Source of the DNA: Polyangiaceae bacterium
Lineage (GTDB): Bacteria; Myxococcota_A; Polyangia; Polyangiales; Polyangiaceae
Direction: 5' to 3'
DNA length: 64,000 nucleotides
NCBI GenBank assembly: GCA_025937835.1
Contig: JAICQO010000021.1
Coordinates: 1 to 64,000 of the forward strand
Below, piece after piece: positions 16,722-24,277 of this stretch. Under the pieces are notes generated by a model that worked only from the letters and a program-made list of their open reading frames with translations, did no database searches and had not been told where the DNA came from. The number at the start of each line of letters is the position of its first letter. The stretch's first letter is position 1. A program made the position numbers and the translations under genes.

Positions 16722-17540
16722 TCACTTGGCGAGGGTCTGCAAATTCAGCATCTCGCTCACGTCGGGCTGCACGACCAGCTCGACGCGGCGGTTCTTTTGC
16801 CGCCCGTCGTCGGTGTCGTTGCTGGCGACGGGGTCCGTGTCGGCGTAGCCGGCGGCGCTCCAGAGCGCGGGGTTCAGGCCGCCCTTACCCGTCAGCTGCA
16901 AGAGCACGGAACGAGCGCGCATCGCGCTCAAGCCCCAGTTGTCCTTGAATTGTCCGCCCACGAGCGGCTTCGCGTCGGTGTGACCGGCGACCTGGAAGCG
17001 GCGCTTGTTGAGATCCGCGTCGGTGCGAATCACCTCCGCAACCTGCAGCAGGATCTTCTCGCCCTCGTCGCGCAGCTTGTCCTTGCCCGAGTCGAACAGG
17101 ATGTCCCCGGGGAGCTGGATCAGCATGCGGTTGTTGCGCACCTCGACCTTGAGGCCGAGCTGCGTCAGCTTCTTCAGCTTCGTCTGCAGCAACTCGAAGC
17201 GCTTGCGGATCTGGTCGAGCTGCTCGGCGCGCCTGGCGTACTCCTCGAGCGCCTTCTTCTGCTGGGCGAGATCCGCGCTCAGGCTGTCGATGTTCACGCC
17301 GCGCTCGGTGAGCTGCTTCTTCAGCTCGTCGATCTGCTGGTTGGCGGCGGCGTGATCCGATTCGCACTTCTTCCGCGCCTGCCGCTCGGACGCGAGCTCG
17401 GAGCGCAGCCCCTCGTTCTCGCGAACCTTCTGGTCCCACTCCTCTTGCGAGTAGCCGCACGCGACCACCAGCGGAAGCATCAACAGAATCCCGAACCGGC
17501 GAAGCGCCCGGTGCGCATCGAAAAAAGCTCGCATTGTCAT
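16722..17540 (-). CDS. OmpA-family lipoprotein with coiled coil
   Basis: The 272-residue protein has a lipobox (VVACG near residue 28), a long coiled coil (about 35-125, heptads rich in E, K, L and Q) and a C-terminal OmpA/MotB domain (about 145-260). The latter has ILFDSGKDKL, VAGHTDAKPL, NWGLSAMRARSV and KNRRVEL, the peptidoglycan-binding residues of the fold. It probably anchors the outer membrane to the cell wall. The start is ATG 17540; ATG 17534 also fits. Confidence 0.88.
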   Translation of the reverse strand: MTMRAFFDAHRALRRFGILLMLPLVVACGYSQEEWDQKVRENEGLRSELASERQARKKCESDHAAANQQIDELKKQLTERGVNIDSLSADLAQQKKALEEYARRAEQLDQIRKRFELLQTKLKKLTQLGLKVEVRNNRMLIQLPGDILFDSGKDKLRDEGEKILLQVAEVIRTDADLNKRRFQVAGHTDAKPLVGGQFKDNWGLSAMRARSVLLQLTGKGGLNPALWSAAGYADTDPVASNDTDDGRQKNRRVELVVQPDVSEMLNLQTLAK

Positions 17541-17818
17541 GAGTCAGCGGGCGCCGGGGAAAGCGGCGCCTTCTCCAGCACGACGCGCTAACAGCCTTCG
17601 GCTCGAGGGGTCAAGTGCCCGAGGCCCCTGGTTTTTCCTGGAGCGGAGCGACCGGCGACCCCCATGAGGATCGTCCGCGTGGGGAAGGTTCGCCGACCGG
17701 CGCTCCTCCAGGGCGGATTCCTGGCGCAGCACCTGCACAGACGTGCCCTCCGCAACGACTGCGGGGCCGGAGATCCCACAAAATTTGCCAGGCCATGGGG
17801 CCCGGAGAATTTTTTTCG
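17541..17818. other. Intergenic region upstream of OmpA-like and histone-like genes
   Basis: This divergent region of about 280 bp should hold the promoter of the OmpA-ppx operon. Frames on both strands run through it but have no start site or family resemblance. Nothing else was recognised. Confidence 0.5.
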
Positions 17819-17848
17819 TTGACACATCACAATAGGTGGCAATATACG
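17819..17848 (+). promoter_or_regulatory. Strong sigma70-type promoter of the histone-like gene
   Basis: TTGACA (17819-17824) is followed after 17-18 bp by ATATAC/TATACG (17842-17848), in a locally AT-rich stretch with a T-run just upstream of -35. A leader of about 70 nt would follow before ATG 17927. The clear consensus suggests high constitutive expression. Confidence 0.72.
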
Positions 17849-17926
17849 TCTTGCAACATACCCTCGGAACAACCTCACGGGCCGGAGCCCGGCGAGGAGG
17901 TCCCGAATCAGGGAGGTAACGAGAAA

Positions 17927-18049
17927 ATGGCTGCAAAGAAGACCCGTTCGAAGACCGCACGTAAGACCGCCGCGAAGAAGGCCCCCAAGGTCGCCAAGAA
18001 GCGCACGACCAAGAAGCGCAAGGCCAGCAAGCGCCGCAAGAAGGCGTGA
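17927..18049 (+). CDS. Histone H1-like Lys/Arg/Ala-rich small protein
   Basis: The 40-residue protein begins MAAKKTRSKTARKTAAKK and consists almost entirely of K, R, A, T, S, P and V, with about half the residues Lys or Arg. It resembles the C-terminal tails of bacterial H1-like proteins (AlgP, HctA/B type) and isolated small basic proteins of deltaproteobacteria. It probably binds DNA or RNA without sequence preference. GGGAGGT lies about 9 nt before the ATG. It is monocistronic, with a near-consensus promoter and a hairpin-rich 3' region. Confidence 0.85.
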   Translation: MAAKKTRSKTARKTAAKKAPKVAKKRTTKKRKASKRRKKA

Positions 18050-18426
18050 GCTCCCGAACGCCGGTAGCGCCGACTCGGGTTTCCCGAGGCTCTGGCCGCC
18101 GGCATTCGCGCCCCGCCCCGTCGAGGACCTGACCCAAGCTCATTCGTGACGGAGCAGGTCCTTCCCGACGCGGCGGGAGCGGCCAATCGGAGCGTTCATC
18201 CGGTTCGACCCCAGCGGCGACCGGGTGAGCCACCAAGGCGGCGGATTCAGATCCCTTCCTTGGCCCGGGCACGCGAACGGTCGGATTCATCTATCCCTCC
18301 GTTCGCGTGCTCGGCACGAGACTGCAGTCCCTGAGGAAACGCAGTCTCCCGCACTAACGGCCCTGAGCTCGGGGTGCGATCTCGTTACTTCGCGCCCTGC
18401 GACGCGCCCTGCTCATCCCCGAAAAT

Positions 18427-18494
18427 CTGGCGCCCGTGGCGCGCTGCCTGGCGCTCTGGCGGTTTCTCTGGAGCCGTTGCCGAGACGTGGTGCG
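18427..18494 (-). repeat. Solitary dispersed copy of the GGCGCC repeat core
   Basis: TCTGGCGCCCGTGGCG and a following GCCTGGCGCTCTGGCGGT segment match the core of the array at 10017-10320. Similarity continues through CTGGAGC...GAGACGTG to about 18494. On the minus strand the core ends in ATTTTCGGGG. As at 10 kb, it sits 3' of a gene ending towards it (18599). Confidence 0.75.
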
Positions 18495-18575
18495 CGGCTT
18501 TTCAGGGAGGCGTGGCGCGGCTGCTGTGGGAGCTGCGACGGGGAGGGGCGCCTGGTGACGTCTGCGACTCGTAGC

Positions 18576-18595
18576 GCGCCCTTTTCAGAGGGCGC
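18576..18595 (-). terminator. Hairpin just after the 18599 stop codon
   Basis: GCGCCCT (18576-18582) and AGGGCGC (18589-18595) form a 7-bp perfect stem with a 6-nt loop, 3 nt beyond the stop of the minus-strand gene. There is no U-tract, so termination is uncertain. Confidence 0.4.
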
Positions 18596-18598
18596 ACC

Positions 18599-20203
18599 CT
18601 AATCCCCCAGATAGAGCCGGAGGGTGCTGGCGGCGGCGCGGCGGTCGAAGGGCGCGGAGGAGAGCTCTTCGCGGCGGGAAATGTCTTCGAACAGCTGCGA
18701 GAGGAATTGGTGGAAGGCGACGCATTCTTCGAGCGCGACGCGGAGGCGCGCGGGATCGATCAGATCCGTCTCTTCCAGGCGCGACATCGCGGTCATGAAG
18801 GAGTCGACACGCGGGTAGTCCGAGGCGCGGAGCAGCGGTAGGCCCATGGCGCGGAAGTAGTTGAGGAACTCGCGCACGTACTGGAAGTTCTGGAGGGCAG
18901 CCCAGCGATCGTCGCCCGGGGAGTGCTGGGCCTTGGTCGCGAAGGCGCGGACGATTTGCGCGAACATCCAGATGTCGCGGCGTAGCCGTTCGCTGGCGTC
19001 GCGGCGCGCTGCGAGGGCGTCGAAGACTCCACCCTCGTCGAGGCTGACGCCCAGCGCCTTGCCGAGGAACAGGATCGAGTTGCGGAGCGCGGGTCGTAGG
19101 TTCTCGACCGCGAGCAGCACCGCCTGAGTCGTGGCAGCGGGGGCGTCGAGCGACTCGGGGTCGGGCAGATCGTGCTGAAACGCGCGCCGGAAATCGAGGC
19201 GCAGGCCGCCGGCAATGCCCTCGAGCGCGCTCTTGATGCCGAGCAGCCGGTGACCCGCGGCGTGCAGGTTCGCTGCGCGCGCCGGGAGCGCCTGCGCGTG
19301 CACGGACAAGACGTCGCGTTCGAAGCTATCGGCGAGCAGCCGGCCCGCGCGGCGGCGGAGATGGTCGCTGAGCGCGCGCGCGTCCGAGCGCAGCACGCTG
19401 AGCACGAGGTACGCGCTGCCCACGGCCTGGCGGCGGCTCGCGCTCTCGGCGCTCAGGCGCTCGAGCAGGGACAGGTAGCGCAGCATGCGGAACAGCGACA
19501 GAAAGGTCAGCGCCACCAGGCGGTGGGCCTCGACTCCCGGCACGCTGCGGATCAACTCGAGGACCTGCGCTGAGCGAATGCGATCGAACTCGGGGCGAAA
19601 CTCGAGCGCGTTCAGCGGGTTGAAGAAGGTGTTGCGGTCGATCTCGCGATACAGCGAGGCGAGCAGCGTGTGGAACAGGCGGTACGAGACGCGCTGGGCG
19701 CGCACGACGCCGTCGGCGAGCTCGGCGGTGCCGATCAACGCCTGGCGCAGCGCGATCAGGCTCTCTTCCGGCGTGCGCTGGCTGCCGCCCTCCGACAAGA
19801 GCCGCGTCCGCGCCTGGTCTTCGGGCAGCACCGTCTCGAGGTAGCGGTGGAAGACCAGCGCGCGCTCGCGGTTGCCGAGCAAGATCCGCGACAAGCCCGC
19901 AGCACGCGAGAAGCCGTCACAGGCGAGCTGGGTCGCCGAGCGGAAGTTCTGGGCGACGACAGGCACGCGTCGCGGCTTGCCGGGGTGGTTGCGCGGGTTC
20001 GAGAAGCAGGCCGCGGCCTTGAGCAGCACCTCGAACTCGAACAAGACCTCTTCCTTGTTCTCGAGCTCGAGGCCGTCGTGCCACGCGTCGCGCTCGGCGC
20101 GCTGCTCGCGAGCCAGGCGGCGAGTGCCGCTCAGGAGCGCCGCATACGCGTCTTCGCCCCCGAGCGACGGCGGGATCAGGCTACGCCGTGCCGACACGTC
20201 CAT
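18599..20203 (-). CDS. Conserved hypothetical protein, largely helical
   Basis: The 534-residue protein has no signal peptide, membrane segment or motif that I recognise. It is rich in Leu, Ala and Arg with a regular helical pattern throughout, for example the stretch around LVALTFLSLFRMLRYLSLLERL (about residues 230-250). It is probably cytoplasmic. The gene starts 12 nt after the stop of an AgmX-type lipoprotein gene, so the two are probably co-transcribed. The role is unknown. Confidence 0.7.
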   Translation of the reverse strand: MDVSARRSLIPPSLGGEDAYAALLSGTRRLAREQRAERDAWHDGLELENKEEVLFEFEVLLKAAACFSNPRNHPGKPRRVPVVAQNFRSATQLACDGFSRAAGLSRILLGNRERALVFHRYLETVLPEDQARTRLLSEGGSQRTPEESLIALRQALIGTAELADGVVRAQRVSYRLFHTLLASLYREIDRNTFFNPLNALEFRPEFDRIRSAQVLELIRSVPGVEAHRLVALTFLSLFRMLRYLSLLERLSAESASRRQAVGSAYLVLSVLRSDARALSDHLRRRAGRLLADSFERDVLSVHAQALPARAANLHAAGHRLLGIKSALEGIAGGLRLDFRRAFQHDLPDPESLDAPAATTQAVLLAVENLRPALRNSILFLGKALGVSLDEGGVFDALAARRDASERLRRDIWMFAQIVRAFATKAQHSPGDDRWAALQNFQYVREFLNYFRAMGLPLLRASDYPRVDSFMTAMSRLEETDLIDPARLRVALEECVAFHQFLSQLFEDISRREELSSAPFDRRAAASTLRLYLGD

Positions 20204-20215
20204 GCCGAGCCGGGA

Positions 20216-20719
20216 TCAACGCTTGAAATCGAAGGGATAGTTGACTTCGCTCTCCATGCCGCGCGACGAACGCGGAAACTTCATGGCTTTGAGCACGCCG
20301 AGCGCGCAGTCGACCACGACGGGCTCGACGATGTCGGAGCGCTCGCGGTTGAGCTCGGCGGTCTTGACCTCGCCCTTGGGGTTCAGGACGAAATGCAGGG
20401 TGAGCGTCCCCTCGAGCTCCGGGATCTTCTTTTTGCCCTTTTCGTAGCAGTCGCGGAAAGGCTGGCGGTTGTCGCGGATCACCTGGGCGATGACCTCGCT
20501 GGTGCGCGTCTCGCCGTTCGAGTCCGCAGCGGGCGCGGCGGGCGCGGGCTCGGCGCTCGGTGCTGCTGCCGTTTCCGTGGGAGCGGGCTCGGGCAGGCTG
20601 GGCGGCTCGACCACCTCGGCTTCGGTGATCGGCGAGACGGGCGGCTTGTCCGGTCCACAAGCAAGGCTCAGTAGAAGGCCCAAGCTCACGAGGCGCGCGA
20701 GGTGCGGCAAAGCTTTCAT
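20216..20719 (-). CDS. Lipoprotein with AgmX/PglI-type (TonB-like) C-terminal domain
   Basis: The 167-residue protein has a lipobox (SLACG at about residue 21), a Pro/Ala/Glu-rich linker (about 25-70) and a C-terminal domain of about 95 residues. The domain shows VIRDNRQPFRDCYEKGKKK, LHFVLNPKGEVKTAEL and VVDCALGVLKAMKFP. This is the TonB-C-like fold labelled AgmX/PglI C-terminal in myxobacteria, named from a gliding-motility protein of M. xanthus. It is common in myxobacterial envelope proteins; the partner is unknown. Confidence 0.8.
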   Translation of the reverse strand: MKALPHLARLVSLGLLLSLACGPDKPPVSPITEAEVVEPPSLPEPAPTETAAAPSAEPAPAAPAADSNGETRTSEVIAQVIRDNRQPFRDCYEKGKKKIPELEGTLTLHFVLNPKGEVKTAELNRERSDIVEPVVVDCALGVLKAMKFPRSSRGMESEVNYPFDFKR

Positions 20720-20761
20720 GCGCCGGGATGGTAGTGCAGCTCCCGGGGTTTCGGGTGATTT

Positions 20762-20815
20762 CTAGCCCGCCTGCAAGAATGGATGCCACTCGGCGAACGG
20801 CTCGCGCGTGATCAG
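20762..20815 (-). repeat. Duplicated 3' end of the HNH gene (copy 1)
   Basis: These 54 bp are identical to 20964-21017, 202 bp away. Read on the minus strand they encode the last 17 residues of the HNH protein and its stop codon. The two codons upstream of the identity block (Ile-Arg) are the same amino acids in both copies but use different codons (ATC CGC here, ATT CGG in the gene). The sequence further upstream of copy 1 does not resemble the HNH gene. Confidence 0.9.
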
Positions 20816-20884
20816 GCGGATCCCAACGCGCCCGTCTTGCCCGAAGCAGATCACGATCGGCGCGGGCGGCGACTCCGAGAAAAT

Positions 20885-20899
20885 CCCGGCGAGGCCGGG
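20885..20899 (-). terminator. Hairpin with T-run, candidate terminator of the HNH gene
   Basis: On the minus strand CCCGGC-CTC-GCCGGG is followed by ATTTTC. It lies about 65 nt beyond the HNH stop codon, between the two copies of the duplicated 3' end. The same 15-nt hairpin occurs at 47781-47795 downstream of another gene. Confidence 0.55.
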
Positions 20900-20963
20900 C
20901 GGGGCCTGGCTTCAGGCGACGCTGGACGCGCGAGGTTTCAAACACCGAAACCCCCAAAAAACC

Positions 20964-21017
20964 CTAGCCCGCCTGCAAGAATGGATGCCACTCGGCGAAC
21001 GGCTCGCGCGTGATCAG
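20964..21017 (-). repeat. Duplicated 3' end of the HNH gene (copy 2, in the gene)
   Basis: This is the in-gene copy of the 54-bp direct repeat whose partner is 20762-20815. It encodes the final 17 residues plus stop of the HNH protein. Confidence 0.9.
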
Positions 21018-21527
21018 CCGAATCTGCGTCGCGGTCGTCCAGCGCGGGCGGTGCGGAACCGAGAGCAGTGCCATGCCCGCCTCGGTCGGGGTGCGCCGGC
21101 CCTTGCGCAGATTGCAGGTGCGACACGAGACCACCAGGTTCTCCCAGGAGTCGAGCCCGCCGCGGGAGCGGGGCACGACATGATCGACGTTGAGGTCGCG
21201 CTGGGTCGGGCTGCGGCCGCAATACTGACACTGGAAGCCATCGCGGATCATCAGGTTGCGTCGCGTCAGACGCACGGCGACGCGCGGTGCGCGATCATAA
21301 CGTAGCAAATGCAGCACTCGTGGAACGCGCACTTCGCCGCCGACGATCGGTAGGCCGTCGTCTTCGCTGCGAACGGGCTGCGTCAACCACGACTGGAAAT
21401 CGTACGTTTCTCCCGAATCGACTGCATGCGCGGCATCGCTGAACAAAAGCACCACGGCACGGCGTACGGTCGCAACACTCACCGGGGCAAAGTGCCGATT
21501 GAGGAGCAGCACCGGCAGCGTGAGCAC
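20964..21527 (-). CDS. HNH endonuclease
   Basis: The protein has 187 residues from GTG 21527. Its C-terminal half is a typical HNH module: CQYCG zinc knuckle, NVDHVVPRSRGG (catalytic His in DH), WENLVVSCRTCNLRKG with the second CxxC. The N-terminal part (VLLLNRHFAPVSVATVRRAVVLLF) is that of the common stand-alone HNH family of bacteria. Targets are unknown; such genes are usually chromosomal and harmless. GTG 21527 has GAAAGGGAC before it, and GTG 21575 is an alternative. The last 54 bp are duplicated 202 bp downstream. Confidence 0.9.
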   Translation of the reverse strand: MLTLPVLLLNRHFAPVSVATVRRAVVLLFSDAAHAVDSGETYDFQSWLTQPVRSEDDGLPIVGGEVRVPRVLHLLRYDRAPRVAVRLTRRNLMIRDGFQCQYCGRSPTQRDLNVDHVVPRSRGGLDSWENLVVSCRTCNLRKGRRTPTEAGMALLSVPHRPRWTTATQIRLITREPFAEWHPFLQAG

Positions 21528-21752
21528 GTCCCTTTCGGTCCGGCGTGTCGCGCGGGGCGGTCCCAAGGAATTCACGCTCGTGAAGGATAGTCCAGATCGG
21601 GCGAGTTGGCGACTCGCCCCCCGGGCTTGCGAGGCACGCAGCGCGCCGACGCGAAGAAACCCGCGCGCCGATCCGAACGTAGATCACTTCACGAACGGCG
21701 CTCCCTCGCCCCTGGCGGCCCCGCAGCGCCCGTTCGAGAACAGGAGTTCACC

Positions 21753-22106
21753 ATGGTGAAGGCATGGGTGTTCGGTTCATTGGTGGCGGGGGCGACGTTG
21801 TTCGGGACGGCGCTGTACATCCAGACGCAGCCGCTCGCGTTCACGCAAAGCGGAATCGCTGCTTCGATGGAGCCCGCACTCGCGGTCGAGGCGCCCGAGG
21901 TGCCCACGCTGATCGAGCCGCTCGGCGACGTGCGCGTGGACGCCCTCGAGCTCGCGCCGATTTACATCACACCGCGGCCGCTCGCGGTTCCGGCCGAGAA
22001 GGCCGCGCCCGCCCTCGAGCCGTGCTCCGACTGGCGCGACATCGGTCCGGCACACGTGGAACGAGGGCAGGGGCTCGACACGCGCCGCGTGCGCGAGCTT
22101 TGCTAG
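21753..22106 (+). CDS. Small secreted or membrane-anchored protein of unknown function
   Basis: The 117-residue protein has one hydrophobic N-terminal segment (about residues 4-24), which may be a signal anchor. The rest is Pro/Glu/Ala-rich with short beta-type stretches (DVRVDALELAPIYITPRPL) and ends with two cysteines. CAGGAGTTCACC before ATG 21753 supports the start. I do not recognise the family. It diverges from the HNH gene. Confidence 0.65.
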   Translation: MVKAWVFGSLVAGATLFGTALYIQTQPLAFTQSGIAASMEPALAVEAPEVPTLIEPLGDVRVDALELAPIYITPRPLAVPAEKAAPALEPCSDWRDIGPAHVERGQGLDTRRVRELC

Positions 22107-22256
22107 GACAATCGCCGGGGTTGCGCGCTCCGGGCTCGGGAGCGCGGGGCTGCCGGACGGACCGGCGCCACGAGCGGAAACGAGTGACCTCGGTCGCTCA
22201 ATGGGCTAAGCCGTCTCGTCCGCGCGGCCCCTCGCCCCGCGGGCGCGCGCTTCGCC

Positions 22257-23708
22257 ATGTCGATCTCACGAGCCTTCTCTAGCCTCCGCCGTTCTTCGGC
22301 TTGGATCTCCGTCGTCGTCTTGACCGGCTGCACCGCTTCCTTCGCGTCGGGCGACGCGGAGTGGCCCCCGACCGCGCGCAAGTGGTTCGACCGCGCCGAG
22401 GCGAGCTTTCGGGTGGGCGACACCGAGGACGCGCGCGCTGCCGTAGACAACGCGCTCCGCGTCGTGCCCAACCGCGAAGAGGCGCGGCTGCTGTCCGCGA
22501 AGATCGCGCTGGCCGATCTGGAATACGACCGGGCGCTGGCGAGCATCAACGACATCCAGACCTCGGAAGCGAGCTCGGTGCGCGGGCGCGCCTACTGGTA
22601 CGGTGGACAGGTCGAGAAAGCCGCCGACGAGCTGGAGCGGCTGCTCGCGGATCCCGAGGTGCGCGACCCCTGGGCGAAGGAGATCGCGAAGCTCGCTCGC
22701 CTCGGCGTGGGCCGCACTCCGTTCGCCATCTCGGGTGGGCTCGTGGCCGTGACGGACATGCCGCGCGCGGGCACCCCGTCGCTGATCGTGCCGCTCGAGC
22801 TGAATGGCGAGCCGGCGCTGGGCCTGGTCGCCACGGGCATGGCCGAAGCGGTGATTGATTCGAGCGGCGGCGCGAGGCCGTCCTGGGTCTCGCTGCGCTT
22901 CGGCGAGCGGATCGAGGTGCGCGACGTGCCCGCCCTCGCCGAAGATCTGTCGGGCCTGTCGAAGCAGATCAACGCGCCGATCAAGATCTTGCTCGGCGTG
23001 AACGTGCTGCGGCACCTGCACCCGACCTTCGACTTCGCCGGCGGCCAGTTCGTGGTCCGCTCCTTCGATCCGCCGACCCCGCCCGCCGCCACCACCGTGC
23101 GGTTGAGCTACATCCGCGGCGGCGGCATGCTGATGCGCGGCGCGCTGGGGTCGGAGGCTGCGCAGAGCTGTTCGCTGCTGGTCGACACCACGCACACCTT
23201 CACGGTCGCGCTCGACGACGGCGGCTGGAAGAAAGCCGGGATCAACCCCAACACGCTCACGCCCGTGCCGGGCGGCGGGCAGCTCAAACACGGCGTGCTG
23301 CCGCTGATCAAGCTCGGCGCGTTCGACGTGCCGCGCGTTCCGGGCATCGCGGGTGAATCGGTGATCAAGCAGCGCGAGGACGGGCTGGGCGTCGAGCTCG
23401 ACGGGCTCATCGGCTCGGGCTTGCTCGCGACCTTCCGCGTCACCCTGGTCGACGGCGGCCGCACCATGTGGCTCGAGGACTTGCCGCAGGAGGCGCTCAA
23501 CCAGCCGTCGCTGTTCGCGAACCAGCCGCCGGTCCTCGACGATCCGGACGTGGATACCGGCGCCGAAGAGACGCCCGAGGCGCCCGCGAAGGGCGGCAAG
23601 GCAGCACCGAAGCCCAAGGCGCCCGCCGCACCGAAAGCCGCGCCCGCTCCCGCGGCGCCCGCGCCGGCAGCGCCGAAGGCCGCGCCTCCCGCGGGGTCCA
23701 AGCCGTGA
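22257..23708 (+). CDS. TPR lipoprotein with aspartyl-protease-like fold
   Basis: The 483-residue protein has a lipobox (VLTGC, about residue 25), then TPR-like helices (about 40-140, WFDRAEASFRVGDTEDARAAVDNAL). Two beta-rich repeats (about 155-280 and 285-410) look like retropepsin-type halves: SLIVPLELNGEPALGLVATG...VIDSSGG, LLGVNVLRHLHPTFDF, then SCSLLVDTTHTFTVAL and LDGLIGSGLLATFRV. The canonical DTG triads are altered (DSSG, DTTH), so catalysis is doubtful. The C-terminus is a Pro/Ala/Lys tail. The gene overlaps coaD by 4 nt (GTGA), suggesting coupling. Confidence 0.75.
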   Translation: MSISRAFSSLRRSSAWISVVVLTGCTASFASGDAEWPPTARKWFDRAEASFRVGDTEDARAAVDNALRVVPNREEARLLSAKIALADLEYDRALASINDIQTSEASSVRGRAYWYGGQVEKAADELERLLADPEVRDPWAKEIAKLARLGVGRTPFAISGGLVAVTDMPRAGTPSLIVPLELNGEPALGLVATGMAEAVIDSSGGARPSWVSLRFGERIEVRDVPALAEDLSGLSKQINAPIKILLGVNVLRHLHPTFDFAGGQFVVRSFDPPTPPAATTVRLSYIRGGGMLMRGALGSEAAQSCSLLVDTTHTFTVALDDGGWKKAGINPNTLTPVPGGGQLKHGVLPLIKLGAFDVPRVPGIAGESVIKQREDGLGVELDGLIGSGLLATFRVTLVDGGRTMWLEDLPQEALNQPSLFANQPPVLDDPDVDTGAEETPEAPAKGGKAAPKPKAPAAPKAAPAPAAPAPAAPKAAPPAGSKP

Positions 23709-24196
23709 CACAGAGCGTCCAGCTCGCGATCTACGCGGGCAGCTTCGACCCGCCGACGAACGGCCACCTCGATCTCGTCGAGCGCGCCTCGCGCCTGTTC
23801 CCGCGGCTGATCGTCGCCGTCGGCAAGAACGCCGCGCGCGCGCCGTTGTTCGCCCCGGACGAACGCATCGAGATGATGCGCGAGGTCTGTAAGCCGTACT
23901 CGAACGTGATCGTGGATTCGTTCCAGGGCTTGCTGGTGGACTACGGCAAGCGCGTCGGAGCTCGCGTGATCGTTCGAGGGCTACGGGCGGGTGCCGATTT
24001 CGAGTACGAGCTACAGATCGCGCACGCCAATGCGGACCTGAAGCCGGAGATCGATACCGTGTTCTTGCCGACGCGCACCAACTACGGCTTCATTTCTGCC
24101 TCACTGGTGCGAGAGATCGCAAGTCATGGCGGAGACGTGAGTCGCTATGCCCCGCCCGTGGTCTGCGACGCGCTGAAACGTCGATTCCAGCCGTAG
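23705..24196 (+). CDS. coaD: Phosphopantetheine adenylyltransferase
   Basis: The 163-residue protein has all signatures of bacterial CoaD: GSFDPPTNGHLDLVERA with the nucleotidyltransferase T-x-G-H (residues 18-21), RGLRAGADFEYELQIAHAN, and YGFISASLVREIA. It transfers AMP from ATP to 4'-phosphopantetheine, the penultimate step of CoA synthesis, in the cytoplasm. The GTG start at 23705 overlaps the stop codon of the preceding lipoprotein gene, so translation is probably coupled. Confidence 0.96.
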   Translation: MTQSVQLAIYAGSFDPPTNGHLDLVERASRLFPRLIVAVGKNAARAPLFAPDERIEMMREVCKPYSNVIVDSFQGLLVDYGKRVGARVIVRGLRAGADFEYELQIAHANADLKPEIDTVFLPTRTNYGFISASLVREIASHGGDVSRYAPPVVCDALKRRFQP

Positions 24197-24277
24197 CTGG
24201 GAAAAACCGCGCCGAAATACCGGCTTCGCCGCCTCTTGCGAGCGCGGGCTACGCGACTTAGTCGTTCTCGAATACGC

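Larger units (their letters stand above)
18050..18598. other. Hairpin-rich intergenic region, possible structured RNA
   Basis: About 550 bp without a gene. It holds a CTCGGG-TTT-CCCGAG hairpin (18074-18088); AGGACCTG/CAGGTCCT arms (18124-18131, 18155-18162) with outer CGTCG/CGACG; 12-bp perfect arms GCACGCGAACGG/CCGTTCGCGTGC (18269-18280, 18299-18310); and GAGACTGC/GCAGTCTC (18318-18325, 18341-18348). Next come a dispersed repeat copy and a terminal hairpin near 18576. It could be the 3' region of the histone-like mRNA or a separate small RNA. Confidence 0.55.

Noticed and set aside
18195-18225. GGTTCGA T-loop-like sequence suggesting a tRNA
   Set aside because: Flanking bases cannot form the T stem, and no anticodon or acceptor stem is visible.
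17544-18290. Minus-strand 248-codon frame across the histone-like gene
   Set aside because: No start signal or family; it covers the promoter and gene of a clear small basic protein on the plus strand.
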